Shown piece by piece: positions 17,034 to 25,731 of a stretch of DNA of 44,359 nt. The stretch spans positions 1 through 44,359 of the forward strand of contig CAYQMI010000016.1 in NCBI GenBank assembly GCA_964418575.1, read 5' to 3'. Every line of letters starts with the position of its first letter. Position 1 is the first letter of the stretch. A program made the position numbers and the translations under genes. This DNA comes from Glaciecola sp964418575 (GTDB taxonomy: Bacteria; Pseudomonadota; Gammaproteobacteria; Enterobacterales; Alteromonadaceae). The notes below the pieces were generated by a model. That model ran no database searches. It saw only the letters and a list, made by a program, of their open reading frames with translations, and was not told the origin of the DNA.

Positions 17034-17642
17034 ATGCAAGCAGATATCTCAAGCTATTTTGCTAAAAGCTTGTCGACATTTAGCTATGTTGCCGCCTCCA
17101 AACTAATATTCTGCATGATGCTATTAGTAGCGATGGTGCTGATTGGGCAGGGCAGCTATATTCATATTAAAGCGCAAGTTGCCCAAATACTGATGGCATC
17201 GGCCTGGGAGCAAGGAAAGCAAACTAAAGTACCGCGAAAGCCGTGGCCATGGGCCGACACAACCGTCATTGGCAAAATCAGTTATTTGAAGCAAAGCTAT
17301 TATGTTTTATCGGGAGAAAGCGGCCGAAACCTAGCATTTGGGCCAAGTTTGATGTCAGCCTCAAGCGTCCTTTCTGAGCGCGGTAATTCGGTTATTGCTG
17401 CGCACCGGGATACGCATTTCAAAGCGCTTCAATACTTGCAGTTAGGAGACGAAATAAAAATAGAGCATTTTGGAGGCACTCGGCGTTATAAGGTCAGCGA
17501 AGCAATGGTGGTTTCTTCTAACGATGTGGGGATTATGGCCGCAAGTAATGTGTCGATGCTGACACTCATTACTTGCTATCCATTTAATACACTGCATGCT
17601 GAGCCGAGTTTACGCTATGCACTCAGAGCAATAGCAATTTGA
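17034..17642 (+). CDS. Class GN sortase (Gram-negative dedicated sortase)
   Basis: Membrane-anchored cysteine transpeptidase expected to cleave the LPQTS signal of the upstream protein and join it to an amine acceptor on the periplasmic side (family I recall as TIGR03784). The 202-aa protein has one N-terminal TM helix (about 22-40). The sortase β-barrel follows with the full catalytic set: His124 (IAAHRDTHF), Cys181 (LITCYPF) and Arg194 (SLRYALR). AFGPS at 101-105 is a typical early motif. Its ATG directly abuts the substrate stop codon (TAAATG), so the pair is co-translated. It is convergent with dsbC, with 25 bp between them. The acceptor molecule in a Gram-negative envelope is not known. 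Confidence 0.95.
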   Translation: MQADISSYFAKSLSTFSYVAASKLIFCMMLLVAMVLIGQGSYIHIKAQVAQILMASAWEQGKQTKVPRKPWPWADTTVIGKISYLKQSYYVLSGESGRNLAFGPSLMSASSVLSERGNSVIAAHRDTHFKALQYLQLGDEIKIEHFGGTRRYKVSEAMVVSSNDVGIMAASNVSMLTLITCYPFNTLHAEPSLRYALRAIAI

Positions 17643-17667
17643 CTCGGCGCAATGTAGGTTTGAGTGA

Positions 17668-18417
17668 TTACCCTGCGCTTTGCTCAAGCGCCATTTCTAA
17701 GGCTTTTGCAGGCTGATAGCCTGGAACAACAGAACCATCAGGCATAACAATATTTGGGGTGCCACTTACGCCAATTTGCTTGCCAAAGTTGTACTGTTCT
17801 GCGACTGCGTTTTCGCACGACGCATTGGCAACTCGCTCACCGGCTTTGGCTTTAGTAATTGCATCTTGAGGGTTTTCAGAACACCAAATTGAGACGGCAT
17901 CATTGTATACTTGACTGTTTATGCCTGCGCGCGGAAAGGCCAAATACCTAACTGTAATGCCTAAATCGTTTAGCTGGTCCATTTCATTGTGCAATTTACG
18001 GCAATAACCACAGGTTGCATCGGTGAATACATTTACTACGTATTTTTCTTTTTCAGCTTTAAACTCTATTGCCGTATCTTTAAACTTTTCGATACCAGCT
18101 AAACGCATTTTTTTAAGAGAATTTTCGGTAATGTCAACAATTCCGTCTTCCACGTTGTATACGCGTGCTTGCAAGAAGTACTCGCCATCTTCGCTTGCAT
18201 AGAATAAACCACGGTCTGTGTATAACTCTAATAAACCAGGCACTGGAGAGTCGGCGATGGTATCAATACGAAGTTGTAACTTCTCGCCCAAACTTGCCGC
18301 TAAGGCATCACTGCCCTCGAGCTTCACTTGAGCCAGAGCGTTTGCGCTCATCGCTAACGCCAAAAACGTTGCTAAGCAGCCTAATGTTAACTTCGAAAAT
18401 GTAAAAGCTTGTGTCAT
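17668..18417 (-). CDS. dsbC: Periplasmic disulfide isomerase DsbC
   Basis: Thiol:disulfide interchange protein that reshuffles wrong disulfides in exported proteins, kept reduced by DsbD. Starting at the ATG at 18417 (GGA ribosome site 8 nt upstream) gives 249 aa and a clean signal peptide (cut near ANALA|Q, residue 29). Earlier in-frame codons to 18480 look like leader sequence. It has an N-terminal dimerisation domain (about 30-90), a linker helix, then a thioredoxin domain with the active site CGYC at 136-139 and the cis-proline loop GVSGTP. A second structural cysteine pair lies in SIWCSENP and NASCENA. It follows xerD on the same strand, as in E. coli. DsbC acts on LptD in E. coli, and LptD is encoded nearby. 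Confidence 0.95.
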   Translation of the reverse strand: MTQAFTFSKLTLGCLATFLALAMSANALAQVKLEGSDALAASLGEKLQLRIDTIADSPVPGLLELYTDRGLFYASEDGEYFLQARVYNVEDGIVDITENSLKKMRLAGIEKFKDTAIEFKAEKEKYVVNVFTDATCGYCRKLHNEMDQLNDLGITVRYLAFPRAGINSQVYNDAVSIWCSENPQDAITKAKAGERVANASCENAVAEQYNFGKQIGVSGTPNIVMPDGSVVPGYQPAKALEMALEQSAG

Positions 18418-18542
18418 ATAAAATTCCAAATTATTACTACTATCAGTGTTTAGACCGACAATATAGAGAATAGATTTCATTTAATTGCGCAATTATACGT
18501 GTAAAGAGAGTTTTTTGATGAAAATTTTTAGACTTAAATGTG

Positions 18543-19484
18543 TCACGCTCTTGGATGGTGGTCTTTAACCAAAGTCTGCAGTCGTGCTGTAGCAACATGC
18601 GTGTATATTTGAGTAGTAGATAAATCGCTATGCCCTAACAACATTTGTACTACCCTTAAATCTGCACCATGGTTGAGTAAATGAGTAGCAAAGGCATGGC
18701 GCAGAGTATGCGGCGATAGCGCAACAGTGATCCCAGCAACCCGCGCATAGTGCTTAATACGATGCCAAAACGTTTGACGCGTCATAGTAAGCCCTCGCTT
18801 ACTGGGAAAAACAGTATTGGTGGGTCTTTTCATCAGCTCAGGGCGGGCTTTCTTTAGGTAATCACTTACACATTCTGCAGCGTTTTCACCCATAGGTACT
18901 AAACGCTCCTTACCCCCCTTACCCGTTACTCGTATTACACCCTGCAGCATCCCGAGTTCATGCATTTGTAAGTTAACTAACTCACTGACGCGTACGCCAG
19001 TTGCATAAAGCAATTCCAGCATGGCTTTGTCGCGCATTTGAATCGCATCGGATTCATCTGGTGCCGATAGCAGCGCATCAACTTGCCCCTCAGACAAAGT
19101 GCTTGGTAGATAGCTGGGTAACTTAGGGTTACTAACATCATCAATGGGGTTGATGATGCATTTTTTGATGCCAATTTGATAGCGATAAAAAGCACGGGCA
19201 GAACTTAAAAACCTTGCGGTTGAACGCTGCGATAAACCTTGCTCCAGCCGCAACGATAAGTAAGCACTTACATCTTCTGGCTCTACTTGTAATAGATCGC
19301 CTTTGTTACTTTGCTGAATAAACATAGCAAACTTAGTTAGATCAGTCTTATAAGCACTCGCGGTATTTTGGCTTAAGCCTTTCTCTAACCACAACATGTC
19401 AATAAATTCTGCAATTAAAGATTCGTTAAGCGCTGTAAGCTTTTGCTTAGCAGGTGATTTTGCTGCTTGGCTCGCCTTGGGCAT
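18543..19484 (-). CDS. xerD: Tyrosine site-specific recombinase XerD
   Basis: Works with XerC at the dif site to resolve chromosome dimers at division. The 313-aa protein has the N-terminal SAM-like core-binding domain (about 20-105) and a catalytic domain with all six active-site residues: R165 (TGVRVSE), K189 (GKGGKE), H259 and R262 (SPHTLRHAF), H285 (LLGHSD) and nucleophile Y294 (QIYTHV). A basic Lys/Ala-rich N-terminal extension of about 15 residues precedes the usual start. The xerD-dsbC order identifies it as the housekeeping enzyme rather than a phage or integron integrase. No dif-like site was recognised in the window. Confidence 0.95.
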   Translation of the reverse strand: MPKASQAAKSPAKQKLTALNESLIAEFIDMLWLEKGLSQNTASAYKTDLTKFAMFIQQSNKGDLLQVEPEDVSAYLSLRLEQGLSQRSTARFLSSARAFYRYQIGIKKCIINPIDDVSNPKLPSYLPSTLSEGQVDALLSAPDESDAIQMRDKAMLELLYATGVRVSELVNLQMHELGMLQGVIRVTGKGGKERLVPMGENAAECVSDYLKKARPELMKRPTNTVFPSKRGLTMTRQTFWHRIKHYARVAGITVALSPHTLRHAFATHLLNHGADLRVVQMLLGHSDLSTTQIYTHVATARLQTLVKDHHPRA

Positions 19485-19495
19485 TTGTTTTACCT

Positions 19496-20347
19496 CTAAA
19501 GACCCCGTTTTTCTTTTATCAATTCGTAGGCAGACTGAATTTCCTGTGTGCGTTTATTCGCCATTTCTAACGCCTGCTCTGGTAGGCCTTTTGCTGCAAG
19601 TTTATCGGGATGATGTTGCGACATTAGCTTTTTATACGCTCGCTTAATCGTTTTATCATCTTCTTTCTCGCTTACTCCTAAAATTTTATAGGCGTCGGCT
19701 AGCGCGTTTTGTGAATTATAGGCCTGCTGGTATTGACGGCGCTGTCCTGAATGATGCTGGTGAAACCCCTGACCTTGTCGAAAACGTTGAGCAGCTTCAA
19801 ACGTGCTGATCAAAAACTGTAAGTCTTGCGCGCTAAACCCTAAACTAGATGCAACGGTTTGTAATACCCGCATTTCATTACTGCTAATGCGTCCATCCGC
19901 ACATGCGGCAGCAATTAATATTTCTAAAAAAACCTGTAAAATATCACGGCGACCATGCGCATATTGCTTAAAAGTGCTTAACATTTCACCGAGTGGAAAA
20001 TCTTTCTCTTTACCCTCTCTAAAAGCTTGTTGCGCTTCTTTTCGTGATGCGCCATGCAGCTTCATATCATCCATTAAACGTGTCGCTACCTGTATTTCTT
20101 CGGTGGTAACCTGGCCGTCTGCTTTACAAACATGACCTAGTGCAGAAAACAAGGCATGAAAAAATACGGCTTGTTTTTGAATTTGCTCTTTAGAACTAAA
20201 GAATCTGGCAAAACCACCTTGGCGGGAAAAGTCACGCGCATAATTGGCGTCGAACATGTGCCCAACAATGAGACCAAGAATTGCGCCAGGAAGCTTAAAA
20301 ATTGCCATCCCAACTAAGGCACCAATGATTTTTCCCCAATAAGACAT
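19496..20347 (-). CDS. djlA: DnaJ-like membrane co-chaperone DjlA
   Basis: Type III inner-membrane J-protein that stimulates DnaK at the membrane. The 283-aa protein has a single N-terminal TM segment rich in small residues (about 7-30). A TerB-like helical domain (about 60-185) has paired acidic loops KADGQVT and CADGRIS. A Gln/His-rich linker follows, then a C-terminal J domain (about 217-280) with HPD at 246-248. It is divergent from lptD, the arrangement seen in E. coli, and ends 11 bp before xerD on the same strand, so the two may be co-transcribed. Confidence 0.95.
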   Translation of the reverse strand: MSYWGKIIGALVGMAIFKLPGAILGLIVGHMFDANYARDFSRQGGFARFFSSKEQIQKQAVFFHALFSALGHVCKADGQVTTEEIQVATRLMDDMKLHGASRKEAQQAFREGKEKDFPLGEMLSTFKQYAHGRRDILQVFLEILIAAACADGRISSNEMRVLQTVASSLGFSAQDLQFLISTFEAAQRFRQGQGFHQHHSGQRRQYQQAYNSQNALADAYKILGVSEKEDDKTIKRAYKKLMSQHHPDKLAAKGLPEQALEMANKRTQEIQSAYELIKEKRGL

Positions 20348-20570
20348 ATCGTTTACTTTAAAAAAATAAAATTTGCTTGCAACAATGTCTTTAATATTAA
20401 AGGTTTTTTTAAAAAAAGTATCATTATTCCCGCTTTTTCATGGTTTTTCATGGTTTAAACCTTGGGTTTTGAAGCATTACCCTTTAAAATGATGTGTTAT
20501 ATTTTTGTAGAGCATATTCTATTACCTTGCCTCTGATTTTACTGACTTTACTCGCGGCCAAAACGTCTGA
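20348..20570. promoter_or_regulatory. Divergent djlA/lptD promoter region
   Basis: Control region for djlA (minus) and the lptD-surA cluster (plus). A possible σE-like promoter for lptD is GAGCAT at 20510-20515, a 16-bp spacer, then TCTGA at 20532-20536. The -35 matches the GAACTT consensus in only four of six positions. A vegetative candidate is TTGGGT (20462-20467), 17 bp, TAAAAT (20485-20490). A tandem 10-mer TTTTTCATGG lies at 20434-20453. E. coli lptD is under σE, which motivates the search, but the matches here are modest. Confidence 0.35.
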
Positions 20571-22607
20571 ATGAAACTAACATATATTAGTTGGTTGATT
20601 GCGCTCACATGCTCAATATCGACTTACAGCACTAGCACTCGCGCGCAAGCAAATTGCGCAGTGCAAACATTCGATTTTGAAGCACCCAAAATTGCAGAGG
20701 GCAGTATTGAGGTGAGCTCAAACGCCGCCCAAATTATCAAAAATGAAATCGCGGTATTTGAAGGTCAGGTTGTTATCACCACCGAAGACTCAATTATTCA
20801 AGCTGACTCTGCCAACGTGCGTGAAAACGGTCAACGTATTCAAGCAAGTGGCGATGTTATTTACACCGACGAATTACTCAAGGTTGAAAGTTTGGGCATT
20901 GAAGCAAACGCTGAAATTGAACTTCTGCAATTGCAATCTTCTGAATATCAAATTAAAGGCATTAACGGGCGCGGCGCCGCTGANNNNNNNNNNNNNNNNN
21001 NNNNNNNNNNNNNNNNNNNNNNNNNNNNNNNNNNNNNNNNNNNNNNNNNNNNNNNNNNNNNNNNNNNNNNNNNNNNNNNNNNNTGGAATATTGCGCCGAA
21101 TGTCGATACGACCATTTCAACACGCTACATGACCAACCGAGGCCTGCAGCTCAAAAACGAATGGCGCTATTTAAGCGAGCAACATCAAGGCGAGCTTCAG
21201 CTTGAATACCTTGCAAATGATACAGACACCGATAGCGACGATTCACGATATTTTTATCGCTTTAACCATAAAGGAAAGTTAGGCGACAACTGGTCGGTAA
21301 CGGCAGATATTAGTGATATAAGCGATAACAACTACATCGTGGATTTACGTTCAGACTATTACAATCAGGCAGATACTTATTTATATCGTCAGGCAGGCTT
21401 GAGCTACTTTAGTGAAAATCTTGATTTCAGTATGGCGGTGAGAGATTTTACGACTATTGGTAATTTTGAAGACAATTACCGCGCACTGCCAGAGGCAAAG
21501 TTGTTTTACGCCACAAGTATCAATAATTGGTTAGATTTTGATGTAACGTCTGAACTTGCGTATTTTGACAATCGCCTTGAACAACGTCCTGACGCCCTTA
21601 GGGTGCATGTTGAACCATCACTGAGCATCCCTTATCAAAGAGCTTGGGGGGAATTGTTAGCTGAGGTCAGTGTTCTACACACCTACTACGACCAAGATAT
21701 CGAAAACACGAATAATCCATTATTAGAAGAGACTGTTGAGCGCACACTAGGCCAAGCGAGACTTTACGGCTCACTTATTTTTGAGCGAGACCAAAAAGTA
21801 GGTGATGCAAATTACCTTGTAACCTTTGAGCCTAAAGCGCAGTATCTGTACACCAGTTACCAAGAGCAATTTAATATTGGGCGTTACGACACCACTGAGC
21901 TGTTAACAACCTTCTCTAATCTATTCCGTGGACAGGAATTTACGGGACTCGACCGAATTAATGACAATAACCAATTCACCTTAGGTGCGACTGCCCGTAT
22001 TATTGACAGTAACAACCGTGAATTGCTTTCTGCAAGCATTGGCCAAATATTATATTTAGAAGACGCTAAGCTACTTGCAAGCCAGCGCCTAGACAACCGC
22101 TCTGCGATTGCCGCAGAATTTGATTGGCAAGTGAATCGTAATTGGTTTTTACACTCAGATGTTCAGGTAGGCACCGACACCAATAAAGTTGAGCGCAGCA
22201 GTTTTTCTACCGAATATCGTCTGGCAGAAAATAAGCTCATTCAAATTAACCATCGCTATATTCGCGAACTTTCTAACGAAAAAATTGACCAATTTGGTAT
22301 CTCTGCCAGTTGGCCAATTAACGAAAACTGGCATTGGGTAGGTCGTTACTATCGTGATTTCGAGCGTTCAAGAACAACCGAGAGCTTTATGGGTATAGAG
22401 TACGAAAGTTGCTGCTGGGCCCTACGCTTAACCGTTCAGCGCCACTTAGCGACCCGCTTTAACAATGATGGCGTTAGAGATGTTGATGATTTTGATTCAG
22501 GAATTGCGCTACAATTTGTTTTCAAAGGGATGGGTAGCCAAACCAATAAAGTAGATATGTTACGTCAAGGCTTGTTTGGATATCGTCAGCCTTTCGTTTT
22601 AAATTAG
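20571..22607 (+). CDS. lptD: LPS-assembly outer membrane protein LptD (interrupted by sequence gap)
   Basis: Outer-membrane β-barrel that with LptE inserts lipopolysaccharide into the outer leaflet. A signal peptide (cut near residue 27) is followed by an LptA-like OstA domain (about 35-140), then the 100-N gap, then the barrel starting at WNIAPNV. Of the four cysteines that form the essential inter-domain disulfides in E. coli, C29 and the adjacent pair in ESCCWALRL (C614, C615 counting the N run) are visible. The fourth should lie in the gap. The translated length, 678 with 34 unknown residues, is shorter than usual (about 780). I estimate that about 95 residues of family sequence fall in the gap, so 100 N is a placeholder. 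The gene heads lptD-surA-pdxA-rsmA-apaGH. Confidence 0.93.
   Translation: MKLTYISWLIALTCSISTYSTSTRAQANCAVQTFDFEAPKIAEGSIEVSSNAAQIIKNEIAVFEGQVVITTEDSIIQADSANVRENGQRIQASGDVIYTDELLKVESLGIEANAEIELLQLQSSEYQIKGINGRGAAXXXXXXXXXXXXXXXXXXXXXXXXXXXXXXXXXXWNIAPNVDTTISTRYMTNRGLQLKNEWRYLSEQHQGELQLEYLANDTDTDSDDSRYFYRFNHKGKLGDNWSVTADISDISDNNYIVDLRSDYYNQADTYLYRQAGLSYFSENLDFSMAVRDFTTIGNFEDNYRALPEAKLFYATSINNWLDFDVTSELAYFDNRLEQRPDALRVHVEPSLSIPYQRAWGELLAEVSVLHTYYDQDIENTNNPLLEETVERTLGQARLYGSLIFERDQKVGDANYLVTFEPKAQYLYTSYQEQFNIGRYDTTELLTTFSNLFRGQEFTGLDRINDNNQFTLGATARIIDSNNRELLSASIGQILYLEDAKLLASQRLDNRSAIAAEFDWQVNRNWFLHSDVQVGTDTNKVERSSFSTEYRLAENKLIQINHRYIRELSNEKIDQFGISASWPINENWHWVGRYYRDFERSRTTESFMGIEYESCCWALRLTVQRHLATRFNNDGVRDVDDFDSGIALQFVFKGMGSQTNKVDMLRQGLFGYRQPFVLN
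20984..21083. other. Assembly gap of 100 N inside lptD
   Basis: Exactly 100 consecutive N follow GRGAA in the periplasmic domain and precede WNIAPN of the first barrel strands. One hundred is a conventional filler for gaps of unknown length. The family region usually found here (with YSPYLQLP and DKRRSGFL) is missing, so the true gap is probably nearer 280-300 bp. The frame continues across it, which may be chance. Confidence 0.98.
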
Positions 22608-22642
22608 TCAAAAGGCTTTACAACCTTATTATTTGAGAAGTT

Positions 22643-23932
22643 ATGAAAAAAATATTAGTTAATATCAGTGTAGCTACCATGCTGCTTATGCTTGCTTTTG
22701 CAGGGCACTCAAAACAACTGCTCGATAAAGTCGCAGTCATCGTCGACCAAGGTGTTATTTTAGAAAGCGAAATCCAAGAACTCGTTAACAATGTTAAGGC
22801 TAGCGCTGCCACAAACGGGCAGTCGCTTCCCTCTGACAGAGCGCTGAGAACCCAAGCAATTGAGCGTTTGATTTTGGAAAATTTGCAGGCGCAAATGGCA
22901 GAGCGTATGGGCATTCAAATTAGCGACCCCCAGCTAGACCAGACTATTAATAACATTGCGCAAGGTGAGGGCTTAACTCCCGAACAGTTTAGAAATGCAG
23001 TTGCCGCTGACGGCCTTACCTACGAGACATATCGCGAATCCATCCGTAAAGAGCTTGTTATGGGTGAAGTACGTCGTGCAAATGTTAGACGCCGCGTTTA
23101 CATTACGCCGCAAGAAATCAACACCTTGGTAGAGCTTTTAAATCAGCAGGGCGACGCACAAGCCGAATATCGCTTAGGCCATATTCTTATAGGTTTGCCG
23201 AATAACGCAACTGAAGTTGAAATCACTGATGCAAGAGAGCGTGCTGATAAAGTACTCGAGCTTTTAAACAACGGCTCTGACTTTCAAAAGATTGCCATCG
23301 CGTCTTCGTCAGGAGCTGAAGCACTTGATGGCGGTGATATGGGCTGGATGAACATCAACTCCATGCCTACTCTATTCGCAGAAGCAGTAGAAGGTAAGCC
23401 AAAAGAAGAGCTAATTGGCCCTATTCGTTCTGGCGCAGGTTTCCACATTCTAAAGGTAGCAGATACGCGTGGCGTAGAAGTCGTGCAAGTTGAAGAAGTT
23501 AACGCTCGCCATATCTTAATTACCCCTTCTATTATTTTAAGCGATACTAAGGCAGAGCAAATGCTTACCGAATTTAGAGCGCAGTTGATTGAAGGGGATG
23601 CTGACTTTGCAGAACTGGCTAAAGAACATTCTGAAGACCCAGGCTCAGCTTTACGCGGCGGAGAGTTAGGATGGAACGACCCAAATATCTATGTGCCCGC
23701 TTTTAAAGAAGCTCTTGCGACGCTAGAAAAAGATGAATACAGCATGCCTATTCGTTCACAACACGGCTGGCATCTTATTCAACTGATTGAACGCAGAGTA
23801 GATGATGCTACCGAACGTCGCAAAGAAGAGCGCGCATATCAGTTGATTTTCAATAGAAAATTCCAAGAAGAAACCGATGCTTGGATGAGAGAAATGCGAG
23901 ACGAAGCCTATATCGAAGTAGTCGATGCATAA
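22643..23932 (+). CDS. surA: Periplasmic chaperone/peptidyl-prolyl isomerase SurA
   Basis: Chaperone that escorts outer-membrane β-barrels, including LptD, across the periplasm. The 429-aa precursor has a signal peptide (cut near GHS, residue 23). The N-terminal chaperone domain starts QLLDKVAVIVDQGVILESE, with two parvulin domains (about 173-275 with LGHILIG and GGDMGWM, and about 285-390 with ARHILITP and GGELGW) and a C-terminal helix. It starts 35 bp after lptD, in the order found in E. coli. Length and architecture are normal. Confidence 0.97.
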   Translation: MKKILVNISVATMLLMLAFAGHSKQLLDKVAVIVDQGVILESEIQELVNNVKASAATNGQSLPSDRALRTQAIERLILENLQAQMAERMGIQISDPQLDQTINNIAQGEGLTPEQFRNAVAADGLTYETYRESIRKELVMGEVRRANVRRRVYITPQEINTLVELLNQQGDAQAEYRLGHILIGLPNNATEVEITDARERADKVLELLNNGSDFQKIAIASSSGAEALDGGDMGWMNINSMPTLFAEAVEGKPKEELIGPIRSGAGFHILKVADTRGVEVVQVEEVNARHILITPSIILSDTKAEQMLTEFRAQLIEGDADFAELAKEHSEDPGSALRGGELGWNDPNIYVPAFKEALATLEKDEYSMPIRSQHGWHLIQLIERRVDDATERRKEERAYQLIFNRKFQEETDAWMREMRDEAYIEVVDA

Positions 23933-23944
23933 GGATTATTTGAT

Positions 23945-24931
23945 ATGAGTTTACCAATACGCATTGCGGTAACGCCTGGCGAACCGGCTGGTATCGGTCC
24001 TGATCTCATGATTATGCTGTCGAGGCAGCAGTGGGATGCCCAAATGGTTATCTTTGCTGACCGCAATATGATGGCCCAACGTGCAGTGCAGCTTGGCGTT
24101 GCACTTGAAATCATTCCTTTTGAGCCCGGCTTAGATATTGTTCAACAAGCTGGACAAATGATTGTGTATCACATCCCTGTAGCAGTAGATGTCGTTGCAG
24201 GTAAGTTAGATAGCGGTAACGGACAGTATGTGGTGGAAACACTTCGCCAAGCGTGTGAAGAAAACATGCTGGGTAATTTCGACGCTGTGGTTACCGGCCC
24301 TGTGCACAAAGGCATTATAAACAAAGCTGGCGTTTCGTTTAGCGGACATACCGAATATTTCGCTCAGCAGTCTAATACTGCGGATGTAGTTATGATGCTG
24401 GCAACTGATGGGCTACGCGTATGCCTGGCCACCACGCATATACCACTAGCTTATGTCTCAAAAGCAATCACCCCAGAGCGTATCGACAAGGTCGTACGCA
24501 TTATTAATACCGATTTGAAACTGAAATTTGGTATCGATGAACCAACAATTTATGTGTGCGGCTTAAACCCTCACGCTGGAGAAGACGGTCACCTAGGCAC
24601 TGAAGAAATTCAGATTATCACGCCGACGCTCGATGTACTTCGCTCGCAAGGTATTAATTTGATTGGTCCTTTACCTGCAGACACAATCTTTCAACCTAAA
24701 TACCTAGAAAAGGCGGACGCTGTATTGGCCATGTACCATGACCAAGGCTTACCAGTTTTGAAATTTAAAGGTTTCGGTAATTCCGTTAACATCACCCTAG
24801 GCCTGCCGTTTGTGCGCACATCTGTTGACCATGGCACCGCTGCTGATTTAGCGGGCTCAGGCGATGTAGACGCAGGCAGTATGAAGCGTGCTATTAATAA
24901 AGCCATTAAACTAGCGAAGAAAAAACAGTGA
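23945..24931 (+). CDS. pdxA: 4-hydroxythreonine-4-phosphate dehydrogenase PdxA
   Basis: NAD-dependent, metal-requiring dehydrogenase/decarboxylase that makes 3-amino-2-oxopropyl phosphate for PdxJ in vitamin B6 synthesis. The 328-aa length is standard. N-terminal VTPGEPAGIGPDL and the metal-ligand histidines in SGHTEYFA, LNPHAGEDGHLG and MYHDQGLPV are present, as is the C-terminal TSVDHGTAADLAG. It starts 12 bp after surA, and its stop overlaps the rsmA start by four bases (GTGA). Confidence 0.97.
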   Translation: MSLPIRIAVTPGEPAGIGPDLMIMLSRQQWDAQMVIFADRNMMAQRAVQLGVALEIIPFEPGLDIVQQAGQMIVYHIPVAVDVVAGKLDSGNGQYVVETLRQACEENMLGNFDAVVTGPVHKGIINKAGVSFSGHTEYFAQQSNTADVVMMLATDGLRVCLATTHIPLAYVSKAITPERIDKVVRIINTDLKLKFGIDEPTIYVCGLNPHAGEDGHLGTEEIQIITPTLDVLRSQGINLIGPLPADTIFQPKYLEKADAVLAMYHDQGLPVLKFKGFGNSVNITLGLPFVRTSVDHGTAADLAGSGDVDAGSMKRAINKAIKLAKKKQ

Positions 24932-25731
24932 GCAAAACTCATTTAGGTCACACGGCACGTAAACGTTTTGGTCAAAACTTTTTATTTGATGAGTATGTCA
25001 TAGACCAAATCGTAAGCGCTATCGGTCCAAAAACGGGCGAGAATTTGGTAGAAATTGGACCAGGTTTGGGTGCATTAACAGAGCCCGTTGCAGAGCTTGT
25101 TGATAAGCTCACGGTGATTGAGCTTGACCGCGATTTAGCCAAACGCTTGCGCGAACACCCCTTTATTCAAGATAAATTGAATATTGTTGAACAAGATGCA
25201 CTTAAGTTTGATTTCTCGAGCTTGACCGAAGCTGGCCCAATGCGGGTATTTGGTAACTTGCCGTATAATATCTCCACTCCGCTAATGTTTCATTTATTCA
25301 GCTTCAGCGAGCATATTTACGATATGCACTTTATGCTGCAACTGGAAGTAGTGAAACGCCTGTGCGCCACACATAACGACAGCTTATATGGCAAATTGTC
25401 GGTGATGGCGCGCTATTATTGTGAAGCGACGCCTGTAGTCATGGTGCCGCCTAGTGCATTCAAGCCAGCACCTAAAGTTGATTCTGCTGTAGTAAGGTTA
25501 CTTCCTCATAAAACCCCGCCTGTAGATTTACATTCTGTGCAGAGCCTAGAGGAAGTGGTGGGGACAGCGTTTAATCAACGCCGAAAAACCATTCGTAACA
25601 GCTTGAAAAACCTCATCAGTGAAGATAGCCTTAACGCATTAGATATAGATGCAGAGCGCCGCGCTCAAACACTTTCTTTAGAAGAGTTTGCATCGATTGC
25701 CAATCATGTTTATGAGGCCAACAGTGACTGA
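24928..25731 (+). CDS. rsmA: 16S rRNA dimethyladenosine transferase RsmA (KsgA)
   Basis: Dimethylates A1518 and A1519 in helix 45 of 16S rRNA during late 30S assembly. The 267-aa protein has the SAM site EIGPGLGALT, the acidic ribose ligand in VIELDRDL, the catalytic NLPYNIS motif, and the C-terminal helical domain with FNQRRKTIRNSL. It begins with GTG overlapping the pdxA stop (GTGA), so coupled translation is likely. Its own stop overlaps the preferred GTG start of apaG by 8 bases. Confidence 0.97.
   Translation: MSKTHLGHTARKRFGQNFLFDEYVIDQIVSAIGPKTGENLVEIGPGLGALTEPVAELVDKLTVIELDRDLAKRLREHPFIQDKLNIVEQDALKFDFSSLTEAGPMRVFGNLPYNISTPLMFHLFSFSEHIYDMHFMLQLEVVKRLCATHNDSLYGKLSVMARYYCEATPVVMVPPSAFKPAPKVDSAVVRLLPHKTPPVDLHSVQSLEEVVGTAFNQRRKTIRNSLKNLISEDSLNALDIDAERRAQTLSLEEFASIANHVYEANSD

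Noticed and set aside
17675..17691. GCGCTT/AAGCGC hairpin as terminator of the sortase operon
   Set aside because: It lies inside the dsbC coding end and has only a 6-bp stem and no solid T-tract, so it is not strong enough to call.
18543..19484. xerD as a mobile-element integrase that might have carried the sortase island
   Set aside because: It is the housekeeping XerD by sequence and by its djlA/dsbC context, and no attachment-site repeats flank the island.
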